In this document: piece after piece, positions 1-8,025 of the stretch
Position numbering within the stretch: position 1 is the first letter of the stretch
Layout of the letters: each line of letters begins with the position of its first letter
NCBI GenBank assembly: GCA_043748015.1
Contig: JAYTOA010000030.1
Span: 1-13,317 of the forward strand
DNA length: 13,317 nt
Source: JAIBBG01 sp043748015
Lineage (GTDB): Bacteria; Bacteroidota; Bacteroidia; Flavobacteriales_D; Sanyastnellaceae
Reading direction: 5' to 3'
Notes under the pieces: model-generated
What the model saw: only the letters and a program-made list of their open reading frames with translations
What the model was told of the DNA's origin: nothing
The model's database searches: none
Program-made: the position numbers and the translations under genes

Positions 1-894
1 ATGAATCCACTCACGGTAACATGGCCGCCGATACTCTATACCGACTATGGACTTGCAAATTTCCGGAATTGGATTGATACGGGATTCGATAATATTTCAT
101 TCAACAGGAATGGAAAAGTGATGAAGTTGCTCACCAAATTATCTATTGAAAACTTACTACATCCATTTCAGACATTCATACTTGGTCAGAAAAATCTTGC
201 GCCAAAAATTGCTGCGCACTATGGTATCAATTTGATTTTTTACGGTGAAAATGAAGCCGAATACGGCAATCCAATTGCAGATAATGCAACGTCATTGCGC
301 GACAAATCCTATTACAGCTTTAATCATCTCAATGATATTTATCTAGGTGGCGTTTCCATTCCCGAGTTAAGAGAAAAGTATGATGTGCGCCTTGCCGATC
401 TTATGTCCTTTCTTCCACCTACGGTTGAAGATCTTCAAAAATCAAAAGTTGAAGTTCACTACCTCGGTTATTATTTGAAGTGGACACCGCAAGAAGCATA
501 TTATTATTCGGTGGAGCACACAGGATACAAAGCACGTCCGTTTCGCACGCAGGGTACATATTCCAAATACAACAGCATTGATGATAAGATCGATGATCTG
601 CATTACTACACGACGTTCATCAAATTCGGAATAGGTCGAGCGACATATGATGCTTCACAGGAAATCCGCAATAAGCACATCACAAGAGAAGAAGGCGTTG
701 CGCTGGTCAATCGTTTTGATGGCGAATTCCCGGACAGATATTTCAATGAGGTGATGGAGTATATCGAAATCGATCCGGAATTTTTCCGCACGAAATTGAT
801 TGACAAATTCCGCTCACCGCATTTGTGGACGAAGGATGCCGCCGGAGCGTGGAAGCTTCGACACAACGTGATGGGAACAGGTTCAGACGATTGA
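1..894 (+). CDS. N-acetyl sugar amidotransferase (WbpG/PseA-like), 5' truncated by window edge
   Basis: The visible 297 residues match the C-terminal three quarters of the N-acetyl sugar amidotransferase family, which includes WbpG of Pseudomonas O-antigen synthesis and PseA/LegA-type enzymes. Recognisable blocks are NPLTVTW at residues 2-8, the YTDYGLANFRNWI region at 13-25, FDNISFNRNGKV at 29-40, ENLLHPFQTFILGQKN at 50-65 and FYGENEAEYGNP at 80-91. Family members use ammonia from a partner glutaminase to place an amidine group on an N-acetyl sugar nucleotide for surface glycans. The first codon happens to be ATG, but the frame is open at the edge. The N-terminal Cys cluster and PP-loop (SGGKDS-like) expected in full proteins of about 370 residues are absent, so this is an internal Met and the gene begins upstream. 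It is followed after 35 nt by another polysaccharide gene in the same direction. Family assignment is from remembered motifs; the sugar substrate is unknown. Confidence 0.85.
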   Translation: MNPLTVTWPPILYTDYGLANFRNWIDTGFDNISFNRNGKVMKLLTKLSIENLLHPFQTFILGQKNLAPKIAAHYGINLIFYGENEAEYGNPIADNATSLRDKSYYSFNHLNDIYLGGVSIPELREKYDVRLADLMSFLPPTVEDLQKSKVEVHYLGYYLKWTPQEAYYYSVEHTGYKARPFRTQGTYSKYNSIDDKIDDLHYYTTFIKFGIGRATYDASQEIRNKHITREEGVALVNRFDGEFPDRYFNEVMEYIEIDPEFFRTKLIDKFRSPHLWTKDAAGAWKLRHNVMGTGSDD

Positions 895-929
895 TGTTTA
901 TTCCACACTGTCGTTATTAAACAGGCCAT

Positions 930-2348
930 ATGTCAGCGACACCAACAGAAAAAATATTCTCGTGGATACTTACACTGGAAGAATCCTATCCGGTAGAGCA
1001 ATGGACCATCAACGGCGTTCACATTTGGCCCGTGCTTCGCAACGGTCTTTACACAGAGCTTTGGTTGAATGAGTGGAGTAAAGAGAAAGTGCAAGCAGCA
1101 TCCAAGGAAAATTCATCTACTCCAAAAAAAACGATCCCTGCTACAAGCAAATTCAAGTCAGTTTTATTTCACATCAAAGGACTTTGTGCCTTCGTTCAAT
1201 TCTATATAACACCACTGAAAAAATCGAATGCGTTACTTTCATGTTACAACTATTACAAGGCAACATATGAAGGCAAGGTTTACAATAAATTTTTCGATCC
1301 ACTTCGGCTCGACTTTCCCGAATACAAAAACGCATACATCGTAAATTTCGGTGGACAGGCAAATGATGTCAACGATACCATTCACCTCAACGACTTCACA
1401 TACATTCAATCGCTTCACAACAGAATTTCAAGGCGGAAAAAACTGGAAATTAAATTAGAGAGATTTGATTCCTTTTATGAAGAGATAGTGAATTACTCGC
1501 ACCACCTAAAGCGATTCAATTTGAATTTCCTTCGTGAGGCTTTTTACTCCATTAGTAAATCCGCATTTATCTATTCACTTCTGTTAAAGAAAACACGAGC
1601 GAAAGAAGCCATCGGGGTTTGTTATTATGAAGATTCCTTCGAATTGTTGGGAATGAATCTCGCGGCATACAGACTTGGCATTCCATCAGTTGACATTCAA
1701 CATGGCGGACAAGGCGCTGTGCATCGAGCCTATGCCCGTTTTCAGAAATTGCCAGCCAGTGGTCAATATGAAATTCTTCCGAAAAGATTCTGGTGTTGGG
1801 AAGGTAATTCTGCTGCTGAAATCGAAAAGTGGGCTTCAAAACCCGGTAGCAAGCATGAAGTAATTGTAGGTGGACAGCCATGGCTATCCTTCATCAAGCG
1901 ACGTGTAAAAAAGCAAGAAGGCGCAGATTACATCGTTCTGTACACACTTCAGCCGTATGATGAATTGATGAGTCCGGTTGTTATCGAATGCATGCAAAAA
2001 CTTGGAAGTGATTTCAAGTGGGTCATCAGATTACATCCTCGCATGCTTGACAGAACGACACAATTGAAAAACATTTTCATTGTAAACAAATTGGACGCAT
2101 TCATTCACCCGGAAACATTCGGTCAATTGACGCTTCCCGAAACCCTTGCTATGAGCAGCGTGCACGTATGTCGCACTTCAGGCTCCATCATTGAGGCGGT
2201 GTTGATGGATATTCCCAATGTGATTATAGACCCAGTGGGCGTAACAATGTATGAGCATTGGATTGCGGAAGGCAAGGCGACGGATGCAACAATGATGTCC
2301 GCACAGGAAATGGCCGTTTTCATTCGAAGTCTCAAGTCAGGAAAATGA
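930..2348 (+). CDS. Surface polysaccharide biosynthesis protein, GT-B-like fold
   Basis: This 472-residue protein is predicted to be soluble, with no signal peptide. The N-terminus carries the stretch WTINGVHIWPVLRNGLY (25-41). The C-terminal half resembles capsule/teichoic-type transferases and the UDP-GlcNAc 2-epimerase-like GT-B fold. Visible motifs are GIPSVDIQHGGQG (250-262), WVIRLHPR (364-371), and a conserved C-terminal block starting at CRTSGS (414-419) and running to NVIIDP (430-435), which is where such folds usually bind the nucleotide or phosphate donor. Residues 50-75 are low-complexity, Lys/Ser/Thr-rich. The ATG at 930 follows the amidotransferase by 35 nt with no terminator between them, so the two are probably co-transcribed in a surface-glycan locus. 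A glycosyltransferase or glycerol-/ribitol-phosphate-type transferase role is inferred from the fold-like motifs only; donor and acceptor cannot be told. Confidence 0.65.
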   Translation: MSATPTEKIFSWILTLEESYPVEQWTINGVHIWPVLRNGLYTELWLNEWSKEKVQAASKENSSTPKKTIPATSKFKSVLFHIKGLCAFVQFYITPLKKSNALLSCYNYYKATYEGKVYNKFFDPLRLDFPEYKNAYIVNFGGQANDVNDTIHLNDFTYIQSLHNRISRRKKLEIKLERFDSFYEEIVNYSHHLKRFNLNFLREAFYSISKSAFIYSLLLKKTRAKEAIGVCYYEDSFELLGMNLAAYRLGIPSVDIQHGGQGAVHRAYARFQKLPASGQYEILPKRFWCWEGNSAAEIEKWASKPGSKHEVIVGGQPWLSFIKRRVKKQEGADYIVLYTLQPYDELMSPVVIECMQKLGSDFKWVIRLHPRMLDRTTQLKNIFIVNKLDAFIHPETFGQLTLPETLAMSSVHVCRTSGSIIEAVLMDIPNVIIDPVGVTMYEHWIAEGKATDATMMSAQEMAVFIRSLKSGK

Positions 2349-2442
2349 CATCGTACCCTAACCTTCAGGATTAAACATCCGTTGTTCAAAACCCGTTTCC
2401 TACCGCCACCCAATATATTTTCGGCCATCTACATTCGTGCAA

Positions 2443-3000
2443 ATGGTTAGTTATCTCGACCTACTTCTGCTCATTCCTATCGGTCTTGCCATCTGGCGCG
2501 GCTGGAAGAATGGATTTGTCATGGAAATATTCTCCATGCTGGCGTTGTTTGTGGGAATCTATGCGGGTATTAACCTCAGTGACTGGATGGCGCGATTCCT
2601 AAAAAACAAGATGAATGTTCAGTCGGAAAATCTTCCCATCATCGCATTCGTAGTTGTCTTTTTGATTGTTGTCATCGCACTCTATTTCCTTGGAAAACTC
2701 ATCACCAAAAAAGTGAGCGCCGGCGGAAGTGAAAAATGGAATCAAGTAGGTGGTGCATTTTTCTCACTTACCAAAACACTCCTCTATTTGAGTATCACCT
2801 TCGTTCTTTTCAATGCGCTCGACAGAAAATATTCCTGGCTTCCGGATCAGCAGGTAGAAAAATCCTACTTCTACGAACCGATCTATAATTTCTCACTTTT
2901 CATGTTGCCGGCGATAGAACACAGCGATTTTTACAAGCAACTGGAGAAGGAAAATCTAGCGCCAATCGCGCCAAGGAAGAATAAGGTCGCTAAGAAGTAG
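2443..3000 (+). CDS. CvpA family membrane protein
   Basis: This small inner-membrane protein resembles the CvpA family (named for colicin V production). The start is typical: MVSYLDLLLLIPIGLAIWRGWKNG, followed by further hydrophobic segments at about 27-45, 64-85 and 105-125 counted from the chosen start. The hydrophilic tail is Lys-rich, ending KNKVAKK. I prefer ATG 2443 over the in-frame GTG 2437 because family members begin with a very short extension before the YLD motif; the GTG start would add only two residues. No Shine-Dalgarno sequence is visible. The 94-nt gap upstream contains no clear terminator or promoter, so it may still belong to the upstream transcript. The family is widespread and linked in other bacteria to envelope stress and biofilm traits, but its molecular role is not established and none is claimed here. 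Confidence 0.85.
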   Translation: MVSYLDLLLLIPIGLAIWRGWKNGFVMEIFSMLALFVGIYAGINLSDWMARFLKNKMNVQSENLPIIAFVVVFLIVVIALYFLGKLITKKVSAGGSEKWNQVGGAFFSLTKTLLYLSITFVLFNALDRKYSWLPDQQVEKSYFYEPIYNFSLFMLPAIEHSDFYKQLEKENLAPIAPRKNKVAKK

Positions 3001-3060
3001 TTACTGCATTCTCGCTAGTATCTCCCTTGTTTTCCATTTCTTAACTTTCTTCATCTTCGA

Positions 3061-3074
3061 ATTGTCGCGACAAT
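3061..3074. promoter_or_regulatory. Perfect 14-bp palindrome ATTGTCGCGACAAT, possible operator
   Basis: The sequence reads identically on both strands and ends 37 nt before the ATG of the VWA gene, inside the 111-nt gap after the CvpA gene. Symmetry stops exactly at the 14 bp, since the flanking bases do not pair. Its position and symmetry suit a binding site for a dimeric regulator. No clear Bacteroidota promoter pair (TTTG / TAnnTTTG) is seen beside it, so the function is inferred only. Confidence 0.3.
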
Positions 3075-3111
3075 CGCAACCTTTGCGGCATTCATTTGTT
3101 TTTATTACCAC

Positions 3112-4236
3112 ATGATCGGTCATCGGTTTCACAAACACATACCCGAAGAAGACAAGAGAACGGCGTTTGACAAACTCCTTCCGCTCTTCATTGAATTGCT
3201 TCACTATACCAATGGTGATCCTAATGACGCGCTTGATTTCATGGAAGAGATCGACAAGCAACAGCCGATCTTCGCGGATACCTATACGCGGAATGATTTT
3301 GAGCAAGAGTTGAAGCGCAGAGGATTCATTAGAGAAGAATACAAAGAAGGGAAAGGAAAAGGAAAAGGGAAAGGTAATGGAATGGCCATCACGGCGAAGA
3401 GCGAGCAGCACATGCGACAGCGCGCACTAGATCAGCTTTTCGGCAAGATGAAGAAAGCACAATCAGGCAGTCATAAAACGAAGCAGACTGGCAACGGCGA
3501 TGAGGCCACGGAGATGCGTCGTCCGTATAAGTTTGGCGACAAGCCCGAACAAATCCTCATGAGCGAATCATTGCGCAATGCGCAGATCAATCATGGCATT
3601 GACAATTTTCAGTTGACAGAAGACGACCTTGAGGTTTTTGAAACAGAAAACATTTCGCAGGCATCTACTGTGTTGATGATTGACATATCGCATAGCATGA
3701 TATTGTATGGTGAAGACCGTATCACTCCCGCCAAGAAAGTTGCGATGGCGCTTGCAGAATTTATCATGCGCAGATATCCGAAAGACACCATTGACATAGT
3801 AGTCTTCGGCGATGATGCCTGGCCGGTTCAAATAAAGGACCTTCCGTATCTGCAGGTAGGTCCGTATCACACCAACACGGTTGCGGGACTCGAGTTGTCG
3901 ATGGAAATTCTTCGCAGAAAAAAAACCGGAAACAAACAGATCTTTATGATCACAGATGGCAAACCATCATGTGTAAAAGTGAATGGTGAATACTATAAAA
4001 ATTCATTCGGACTTGATCCATTCATCACCAATAAATGTCTGAATCTTGCCAGAGAATGCAGGAAGAAAAACATACCGATCACTACATTCATGATTGCGAC
4101 TGACCCTTATCTGCAGCAATTCATAGAAGAATTCACGGATGCCAACAAGGGAAAAGCACTGTACACAGGCTTGACAGGATTGGGTGATTCAATACTCCGT
4201 GATTATGAAAAAAATCGCAGATCAAGATTCAAATAA
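3112..4236 (+). CDS. VWA domain protein with intact MIDAS motif, partner of downstream AAA+ ATPase
   Basis: This is a 374-residue cytoplasmic protein without signal peptide or membrane segment. Residues 1-75 form an acidic/basic helical region. Residues 80-90 are a Gly-Lys alternation, and 91-180 form a charged linker. A von Willebrand factor A domain runs from about 185 to 365. The metal-binding MIDAS residues are visible: DISHS (D191, S193, S195), a Thr in HTNT (254 or 256), and D282 in ITDGKP. The AAA+ gene starts 36 nt downstream on the same strand. Pairs of a MoxR/ChlI-type ATPase and a VWA protein are known to act as metal-insertion or protein-remodelling machines, with the VWA protein recruiting the substrate. 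That such a pair exists here is well supported by the layout; the substrate is not evident. The ATG at 3112 is the first plausible start after an in-frame TAG at 3016. Confidence 0.85.
   Translation: MIGHRFHKHIPEEDKRTAFDKLLPLFIELLHYTNGDPNDALDFMEEIDKQQPIFADTYTRNDFEQELKRRGFIREEYKEGKGKGKGKGNGMAITAKSEQHMRQRALDQLFGKMKKAQSGSHKTKQTGNGDEATEMRRPYKFGDKPEQILMSESLRNAQINHGIDNFQLTEDDLEVFETENISQASTVLMIDISHSMILYGEDRITPAKKVAMALAEFIMRRYPKDTIDIVVFGDDAWPVQIKDLPYLQVGPYHTNTVAGLELSMEILRRKKTGNKQIFMITDGKPSCVKVNGEYYKNSFGLDPFITNKCLNLARECRKKNIPITTFMIATDPYLQQFIEEFTDANKGKALYTGLTGLGDSILRDYEKNRRSRFK
3349..3381 (+). repeat. Gly-Lys alternating tract within the VWA gene
   Basis: Residues 80-90 of the VWA protein read GKGKGKGKGNG, encoded by a purine-only run of GGR and AAA codons that continues the purine-rich DNA before it. 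The codons alternate GGG/GGA with AAA, which makes a 6-nt near-repeat prone to slippage in steps that keep the frame. It forms a flexible basic linker between the N-terminal helical region and the VWA part. Confidence 0.7.
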
Positions 4237-4237
4237 A

Positions 4238-4255
4238 AATGAATAAACATTCATT
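4238..4255. repeat. Short A/T-rich inverted repeat between the VWA and AAA+ genes
   Basis: Seven-base arms AATGAAT and ATTCATT surround a four-base loop AAAC, directly after the VWA stop codon. The stem is almost all A-T and has no U-run after it on the + strand, so it is unlikely to terminate transcription. It may be an mRNA processing or stability element, or chance in A/T-rich DNA. Confidence 0.3.
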
Positions 4256-4272
4256 CACACCTACAAGAGAAT

Positions 4273-5760
4273 ATGGACAACAACAAAATAAAAACGCTTG
4301 GACAACTTAAAGCTTCAGGCTATCAATCAAAGAGCATCAAGGAAGAATTGCGTGAGAATTTGATTTCTTGTATGGAGGAAAATGTAAATCCCTTCACCGG
4401 CATTATCGGTTACGACGAAACCGTACTTCCGGATTTGCAACGCGCCATTCTCAGCGGACACAGCATCAACCTTCTCGGATTGCGCGGACAAGCCAAAACG
4501 CGAATTGCAAGACAGATGACCAATCTCCTCGACGAGTGGATTCCAATGGTAGAAGGCAGCGAATTAAATGATGATCCATTGGCGCCTGTGAGCCGCTTTG
4601 CAAAAGAAACAATTGCAGCTGAAGGTGACAAGACTCCGATTGCATGGCTGCATAGATCTGATCGCTATGTAGAAAAACTTGCGACACCGGATGTTACGAT
4701 TGCAGACTTGATCGGCGACATCGATCCTATCAAAGCTGCCAACTTGAAATTGCCGTACAACGACGAACGTGTTATTCATTTTGGATTGGTGCCGAGAAGC
4801 AATCGATGCATATTCGTCATCAATGAATTGCCTGATTTGCAGGCACGCATTCAAGTTGCGCTCTTCAACATTTTGCAGGAAGGCGATATTCAGATTCGCG
4901 GATTTCAGTTGCGACTGGAACTTGATATTCAGTTTGTGTTTACAGCAAATCCCGAAGACTATACCAATCGCGGCAGTATCATCACGCCATTGAAAGACAG
5001 AATACAAAGTCAAATACTCACTCACTATCCTAAGAGTATAGAACTGGCGAGAGAGATAACATTGCAAGAAGCAAAATTGACAGACGCGCAGCGCAAGCGC
5101 GTGCAAGTTCCTGAATTCATTGCAGAACTGATTGAGTTGGTCGCATCTGAAGCACGAAGCAGCGAATATGTCGATCAGAAAAGTGGTGTTTCAGCGCGCC
5201 TTACCATTACAGGATATGAAAACATGGTAAGCGCTGCAGAGCGACGCGCCATCATCAACAAAGAAAAACAATCATTTGCACGCATCAGCGATCTGATGTC
5301 AATTGTTCCGGCTATCACAGGTAAAGTAGAGCTTGTTTATGAAGGAGAGCAAGAAGGACCGAAGTTCGTTGCGCTACGTTTACTGGGCCTTTCCATCAGA
5401 AAAAAAATGCCTCAAATCTTCCCAAGTCCGGAAACGGTGAAGAGAAAAAAAATGGACAATCCATATGTGGAAATCATGGATTGGTTTGCGAATAACGAAT
5501 TGGAATTACACAACAATGCCACTCAAAAAGAATACGCAAGTGCACTTTATGGAGTGCCATCATTGGCGGGGTTAGTAAAAAAATATTGCCCCGGACTTAA
5601 TGAAAACGATTCATTGATGATGATGGAATTTGTATTGCATGGCTTGGCGGAATATTCTGTAATAGGAAAATCGGTGATGGACAGCAGTACAGAATTCAGT
5701 GATATTCTGAATAGTATATTCTCGAACGACGAAGAGGAAGAGGACGAAGAACAATTCTGA
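4273..5760 (+). CDS. ChlI/MoxR-like AAA+ ATPase ('magnesium chelatase'-type), VWA partner
   Basis: This 495-residue AAA+ protein is predicted to form ATP-driven rings. In order: a helical N-terminus (1-40); a P-loop GLRGQAKT (69-76, with K75 and T76), where Ala stands in the usual second Gly position; the insert typical of the ChlI group (about 100-170); a Walker B-like strand CIFVINEL (179-186), with Asn in the usual Asp position before the Glu; LFNILQEGDIQIRG (197-210); sensor 1 TANPEDY (224-230); the arginine-finger region PLKDR (239-243); and a sensor 2-like SARL (307-310). The C-terminus is strongly acidic (NDEEEEDEEQF). As I recall, the Asn in Walker B and the ANPEDYTNRG block are shared by homologues often labelled magnesium chelatase, so I read them as family traits, not damage. 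No chlorophyll or cobalamin genes are nearby, so a real chelatase role is not supported. It pairs with the VWA protein 36 nt upstream. Confidence 0.85.
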   Translation: MDNNKIKTLGQLKASGYQSKSIKEELRENLISCMEENVNPFTGIIGYDETVLPDLQRAILSGHSINLLGLRGQAKTRIARQMTNLLDEWIPMVEGSELNDDPLAPVSRFAKETIAAEGDKTPIAWLHRSDRYVEKLATPDVTIADLIGDIDPIKAANLKLPYNDERVIHFGLVPRSNRCIFVINELPDLQARIQVALFNILQEGDIQIRGFQLRLELDIQFVFTANPEDYTNRGSIITPLKDRIQSQILTHYPKSIELAREITLQEAKLTDAQRKRVQVPEFIAELIELVASEARSSEYVDQKSGVSARLTITGYENMVSAAERRAIINKEKQSFARISDLMSIVPAITGKVELVYEGEQEGPKFVALRLLGLSIRKKMPQIFPSPETVKRKKMDNPYVEIMDWFANNELELHNNATQKEYASALYGVPSLAGLVKKYCPGLNENDSLMMMEFVLHGLAEYSVIGKSVMDSSTEFSDILNSIFSNDEEEEDEEQF

Positions 5761-5782
5761 CACATACAGAAATGAAGTCAGG

Positions 5783-7075
5783 CTAATATCTCATGAGAAA
5801 ATTCTTCAGAGCATCGAAATCAGGTTTGATTTTTTCGCTCACTTTTTTAGCTTGAAGTAAGTGAAGAAGCGACGCGGGCATTTCCAGTTTCTTACCAATG
5901 ACTGACTCAACAGTCGGAGCAAATTTTATGGGGTGTGCAGTTTCGAGAATTATTCCTGGAATATTGGGATTTTCCATTTGGTATTCCTTCAAAGCAAGGA
6001 AAGCCACTGCGCCATGCGGATCTAAAAGGTAATTATACTCGTCATACACATCACGAATTGCGCGTTTCGTTTGAGCATCATCAAAACTAAAACTACTTAG
6101 AAGTTTCTGCATTGACTCATGATTACCTAGCATTTCCAACACACGTACAAAATTGCTAGGATCACCTACGTCCATTGCGTTGCTTACTGTTGATACGGCA
6201 GTTTTCGGCAAATATTCACCTGAAAAAAGATATTGAGTGAAGACATCGTTCGCATTGCAACCCGCGATAAAATGCTTTATCGGCAACCCGCACTCGTGTG
6301 CCAGAATGCCCGCTGCAATATTTCCAAAATTTCCACTAGGCACAGAAATCACAGGAGCTTCTGTATGATGCCATTGTTGCAATGCATAGATGTAATAAAG
6401 TTGTTGCGGCAACCAACGCGCAATGTTGATGCTATTGGCGGAAGTGAGAAAACAATGCGCGTTCAATTCCACGTCGGTAAACGCTTGTTTCACCATGTAT
6501 TGACAATCATCAAAATTGCCCTCAACTTCCAGTGCCGAAATATTATTTCCAAGAGTTGTGAGTTGCAATTCCTGCACATCACTTACACGACCAGAAGGAT
6601 AAAGAATCACCACCTTCACGCCGTCAACACCAAGGAAACCATTGGCAACGGCACCACCCGTATCTCCGCTTGTAGCAACGAGTACAGTAATTTCCTTGCC
6701 AATACTTTTTGCAAAATAACCAAGACACCGACTCATAAATCTTGCGCCCACATCTTTGAAAGCCATGGTTGGACCATGAAAAAGTTCGAGTGAAAAAACA
6801 TTGTCTGATACTTGAACAAGCGGCATGTCAAAATCAACCGTTTCGCTACAGATTTTTCGAAGTACCTCCTTCGGAATCGCAGCTTCCACATAAGGCAGCA
6901 TCACATCAAATGCAATGTCTGCCTTTGCCATCTTCTTCAAATTCTTAATCCACTCAGTATTAAACGTAGGAATATCAGAAGGAAAATAAAGTCCCCTATC
7001 TGGAGCTTGCCCGTGAATAGAGGCTTCGCGAAAATTCACGGCAGGTGATATCCCAACTAGAGAATAATACTTCAT
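5783..7075 (-). CDS. thrC: Threonine synthase
   Basis: This PLP enzyme converts O-phospho-L-homoserine to L-threonine, the last step of the pathway. The 430-residue length is usual for the family. Visible motifs are the N-terminal DRGLYFP (26-32), the PLP-binding lysine in GPTMAFKD (K107), VATSGDTGGA (133-142), SANSIN (212-217), and the phosphate-binding loop PSGNFGN (246-252). The C-terminal part contains LDPHGAVAF, also typical. It is the last gene of thrABC, starting 3 nt after the thrB stop. An AAAGGA that could serve as ribosome binding site lies 9 nt before the ATG, within the last codons of thrB, although Bacteroidota rarely depend on this. The stop codon faces the AAA+ gene stop across 22 nt. 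No strong intrinsic terminator is visible in that gap. Confidence 0.97.
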   Translation of the reverse strand: MKYYSLVGISPAVNFREASIHGQAPDRGLYFPSDIPTFNTEWIKNLKKMAKADIAFDVMLPYVEAAIPKEVLRKICSETVDFDMPLVQVSDNVFSLELFHGPTMAFKDVGARFMSRCLGYFAKSIGKEITVLVATSGDTGGAVANGFLGVDGVKVVILYPSGRVSDVQELQLTTLGNNISALEVEGNFDDCQYMVKQAFTDVELNAHCFLTSANSINIARWLPQQLYYIYALQQWHHTEAPVISVPSGNFGNIAAGILAHECGLPIKHFIAGCNANDVFTQYLFSGEYLPKTAVSTVSNAMDVGDPSNFVRVLEMLGNHESMQKLLSSFSFDDAQTKRAIRDVYDEYNYLLDPHGAVAFLALKEYQMENPNIPGIILETAHPIKFAPTVESVIGKKLEMPASLLHLLQAKKVSEKIKPDFDALKNFLMRY

Positions 7076-7078
7076 AAA

Positions 7079-8017
7079 TCAGATTCCTTTCGAGTGAATA
7101 ATATTTACACCGTCGTTATTAACCCGACCAGTGTGGACGTTAAATGGAATACCGGTGGAATCATAAATTCCTCTCATCGCTTCACTTACTCGCGCTGCAT
7201 CCAATACTGTTTTACACAGCATGAAAACTGATGGCCCGGAGCCGCTTATTCCTCCTCCCATCGCTCCTGCGGTCATTGCAGCGTGTTTCAATTCATGAAA
7301 TGCAGGAATTAAAACGCTTCGAAATGGCTCAATAATTACATCATTCAACGAGCGGCCAATGAGATCATAGTTGCCGGAATAAAGTCCTGCAACAAGGCCT
7401 CCAACGTTCGCCCATTGAGTGATCGCATCCTTTAGTAACACATGTTTGCGAATAACTGCTCGCGAATCTTCCGTGCGCACCTCAATTTGTGGATGCAATA
7501 CAACAACATGTAGCTCGGGAAAATTCAAAGAAATAATATCAAGTGGATCATTGCTTCTTACCAATGTAAAACCACCGTATATGCATGGTGCAATATTGTC
7601 GGCGTGACGAGAACCGCTGGCAACAAATTCCCCTTCCATTGCAAAGCGAATCAAGTCCTCGCGCGAAAAAATATTTCCAAGCAATGCATTCGCGGCAACC
7701 ACGGCACCAGCCGCACTAGCGGCACTGCTGCCAATTCCACTTCCCGGTTTGATCACCTTTTTGCTCGTCACATCAAAATTCACTTTGACATCCAAAACTT
7801 TCAGCATCGCCAGCAATGCACCACCTATGACATTCTTCGCGGGATCAACAGGTAAATTGAAATCATCCACATTGACAATAGTCACTTTTCCATCACCGGG
7901 AGAAAGAGCAATGGAAAGTTCATCGCAAGGAGCGTCCATTGCAAAACCCAATACATCGAATCCACAAACTACGTTTGCAACAGTCGCCGGAGCATGAACG
8001 GTAATTGACTTTTCCAT
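7079..8017 (-). CDS. thrB: Homoserine kinase
   Basis: This GHMP-family kinase phosphorylates L-homoserine with ATP to give O-phosphohomoserine. The 312-residue protein shows the expected elements: VHAPATVANVVCGFDVLG near the N-terminus (7-24), the ATP-binding motif PGSGIGSSAAS (91-101), the substrate-site stretch GSRHADNIAP (135-144), and the C-terminal GHMP motif GGGISGSGPSVF (254-265). It lies between thrA (8 nt gap) and thrC (3 nt gap) on the same strand, so co-transcription and probable translational coupling are expected. No Shine-Dalgarno sequence precedes the ATG. Length and motifs are intact, with nothing unusual. Confidence 0.97.
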   Translation of the reverse strand: MEKSITVHAPATVANVVCGFDVLGFAMDAPCDELSIALSPGDGKVTIVNVDDFNLPVDPAKNVIGGALLAMLKVLDVKVNFDVTSKKVIKPGSGIGSSAASAAGAVVAANALLGNIFSREDLIRFAMEGEFVASGSRHADNIAPCIYGGFTLVRSNDPLDIISLNFPELHVVVLHPQIEVRTEDSRAVIRKHVLLKDAITQWANVGGLVAGLYSGNYDLIGRSLNDVIIEPFRSVLIPAFHELKHAAMTAGAMGGGISGSGPSVFMLCKTVLDAARVSEAMRGIYDSTGIPFNVHTGRVNNDGVNIIHSKGI

Positions 8018-8025
8018 TGTTCGTT

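Noticed and set aside
606..929. 107-residue open frame on the - strand over the amidotransferase end
   Set aside because: It lies antisense to a clearly conserved coding frame and shows no recognisable protein motif.
3001..3411. 136-residue open frame on the - strand with a Phe/Ser/Pro run
   Set aside because: The run is the reverse reading of the Gly-Lys purine tract; the frame overlaps the real VWA gene and has no family signal.
4564..5106. 180-residue open frame on the - strand inside the AAA+ gene
   Set aside because: It is antisense to conserved AAA+ motifs and is a shadow of the real frame.
5755..5771. Small hairpin TTCTG/CAGAA at the convergent gene ends
   Set aside because: Only five base pairs with a seven-base loop and no T-run on either side; too weak to call a terminator.
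6233..6793. 186-residue open frame on the + strand inside thrC
   Set aside because: thrC motifs on the - strand are intact and strongly conserved; the antisense frame has no recognisable content.
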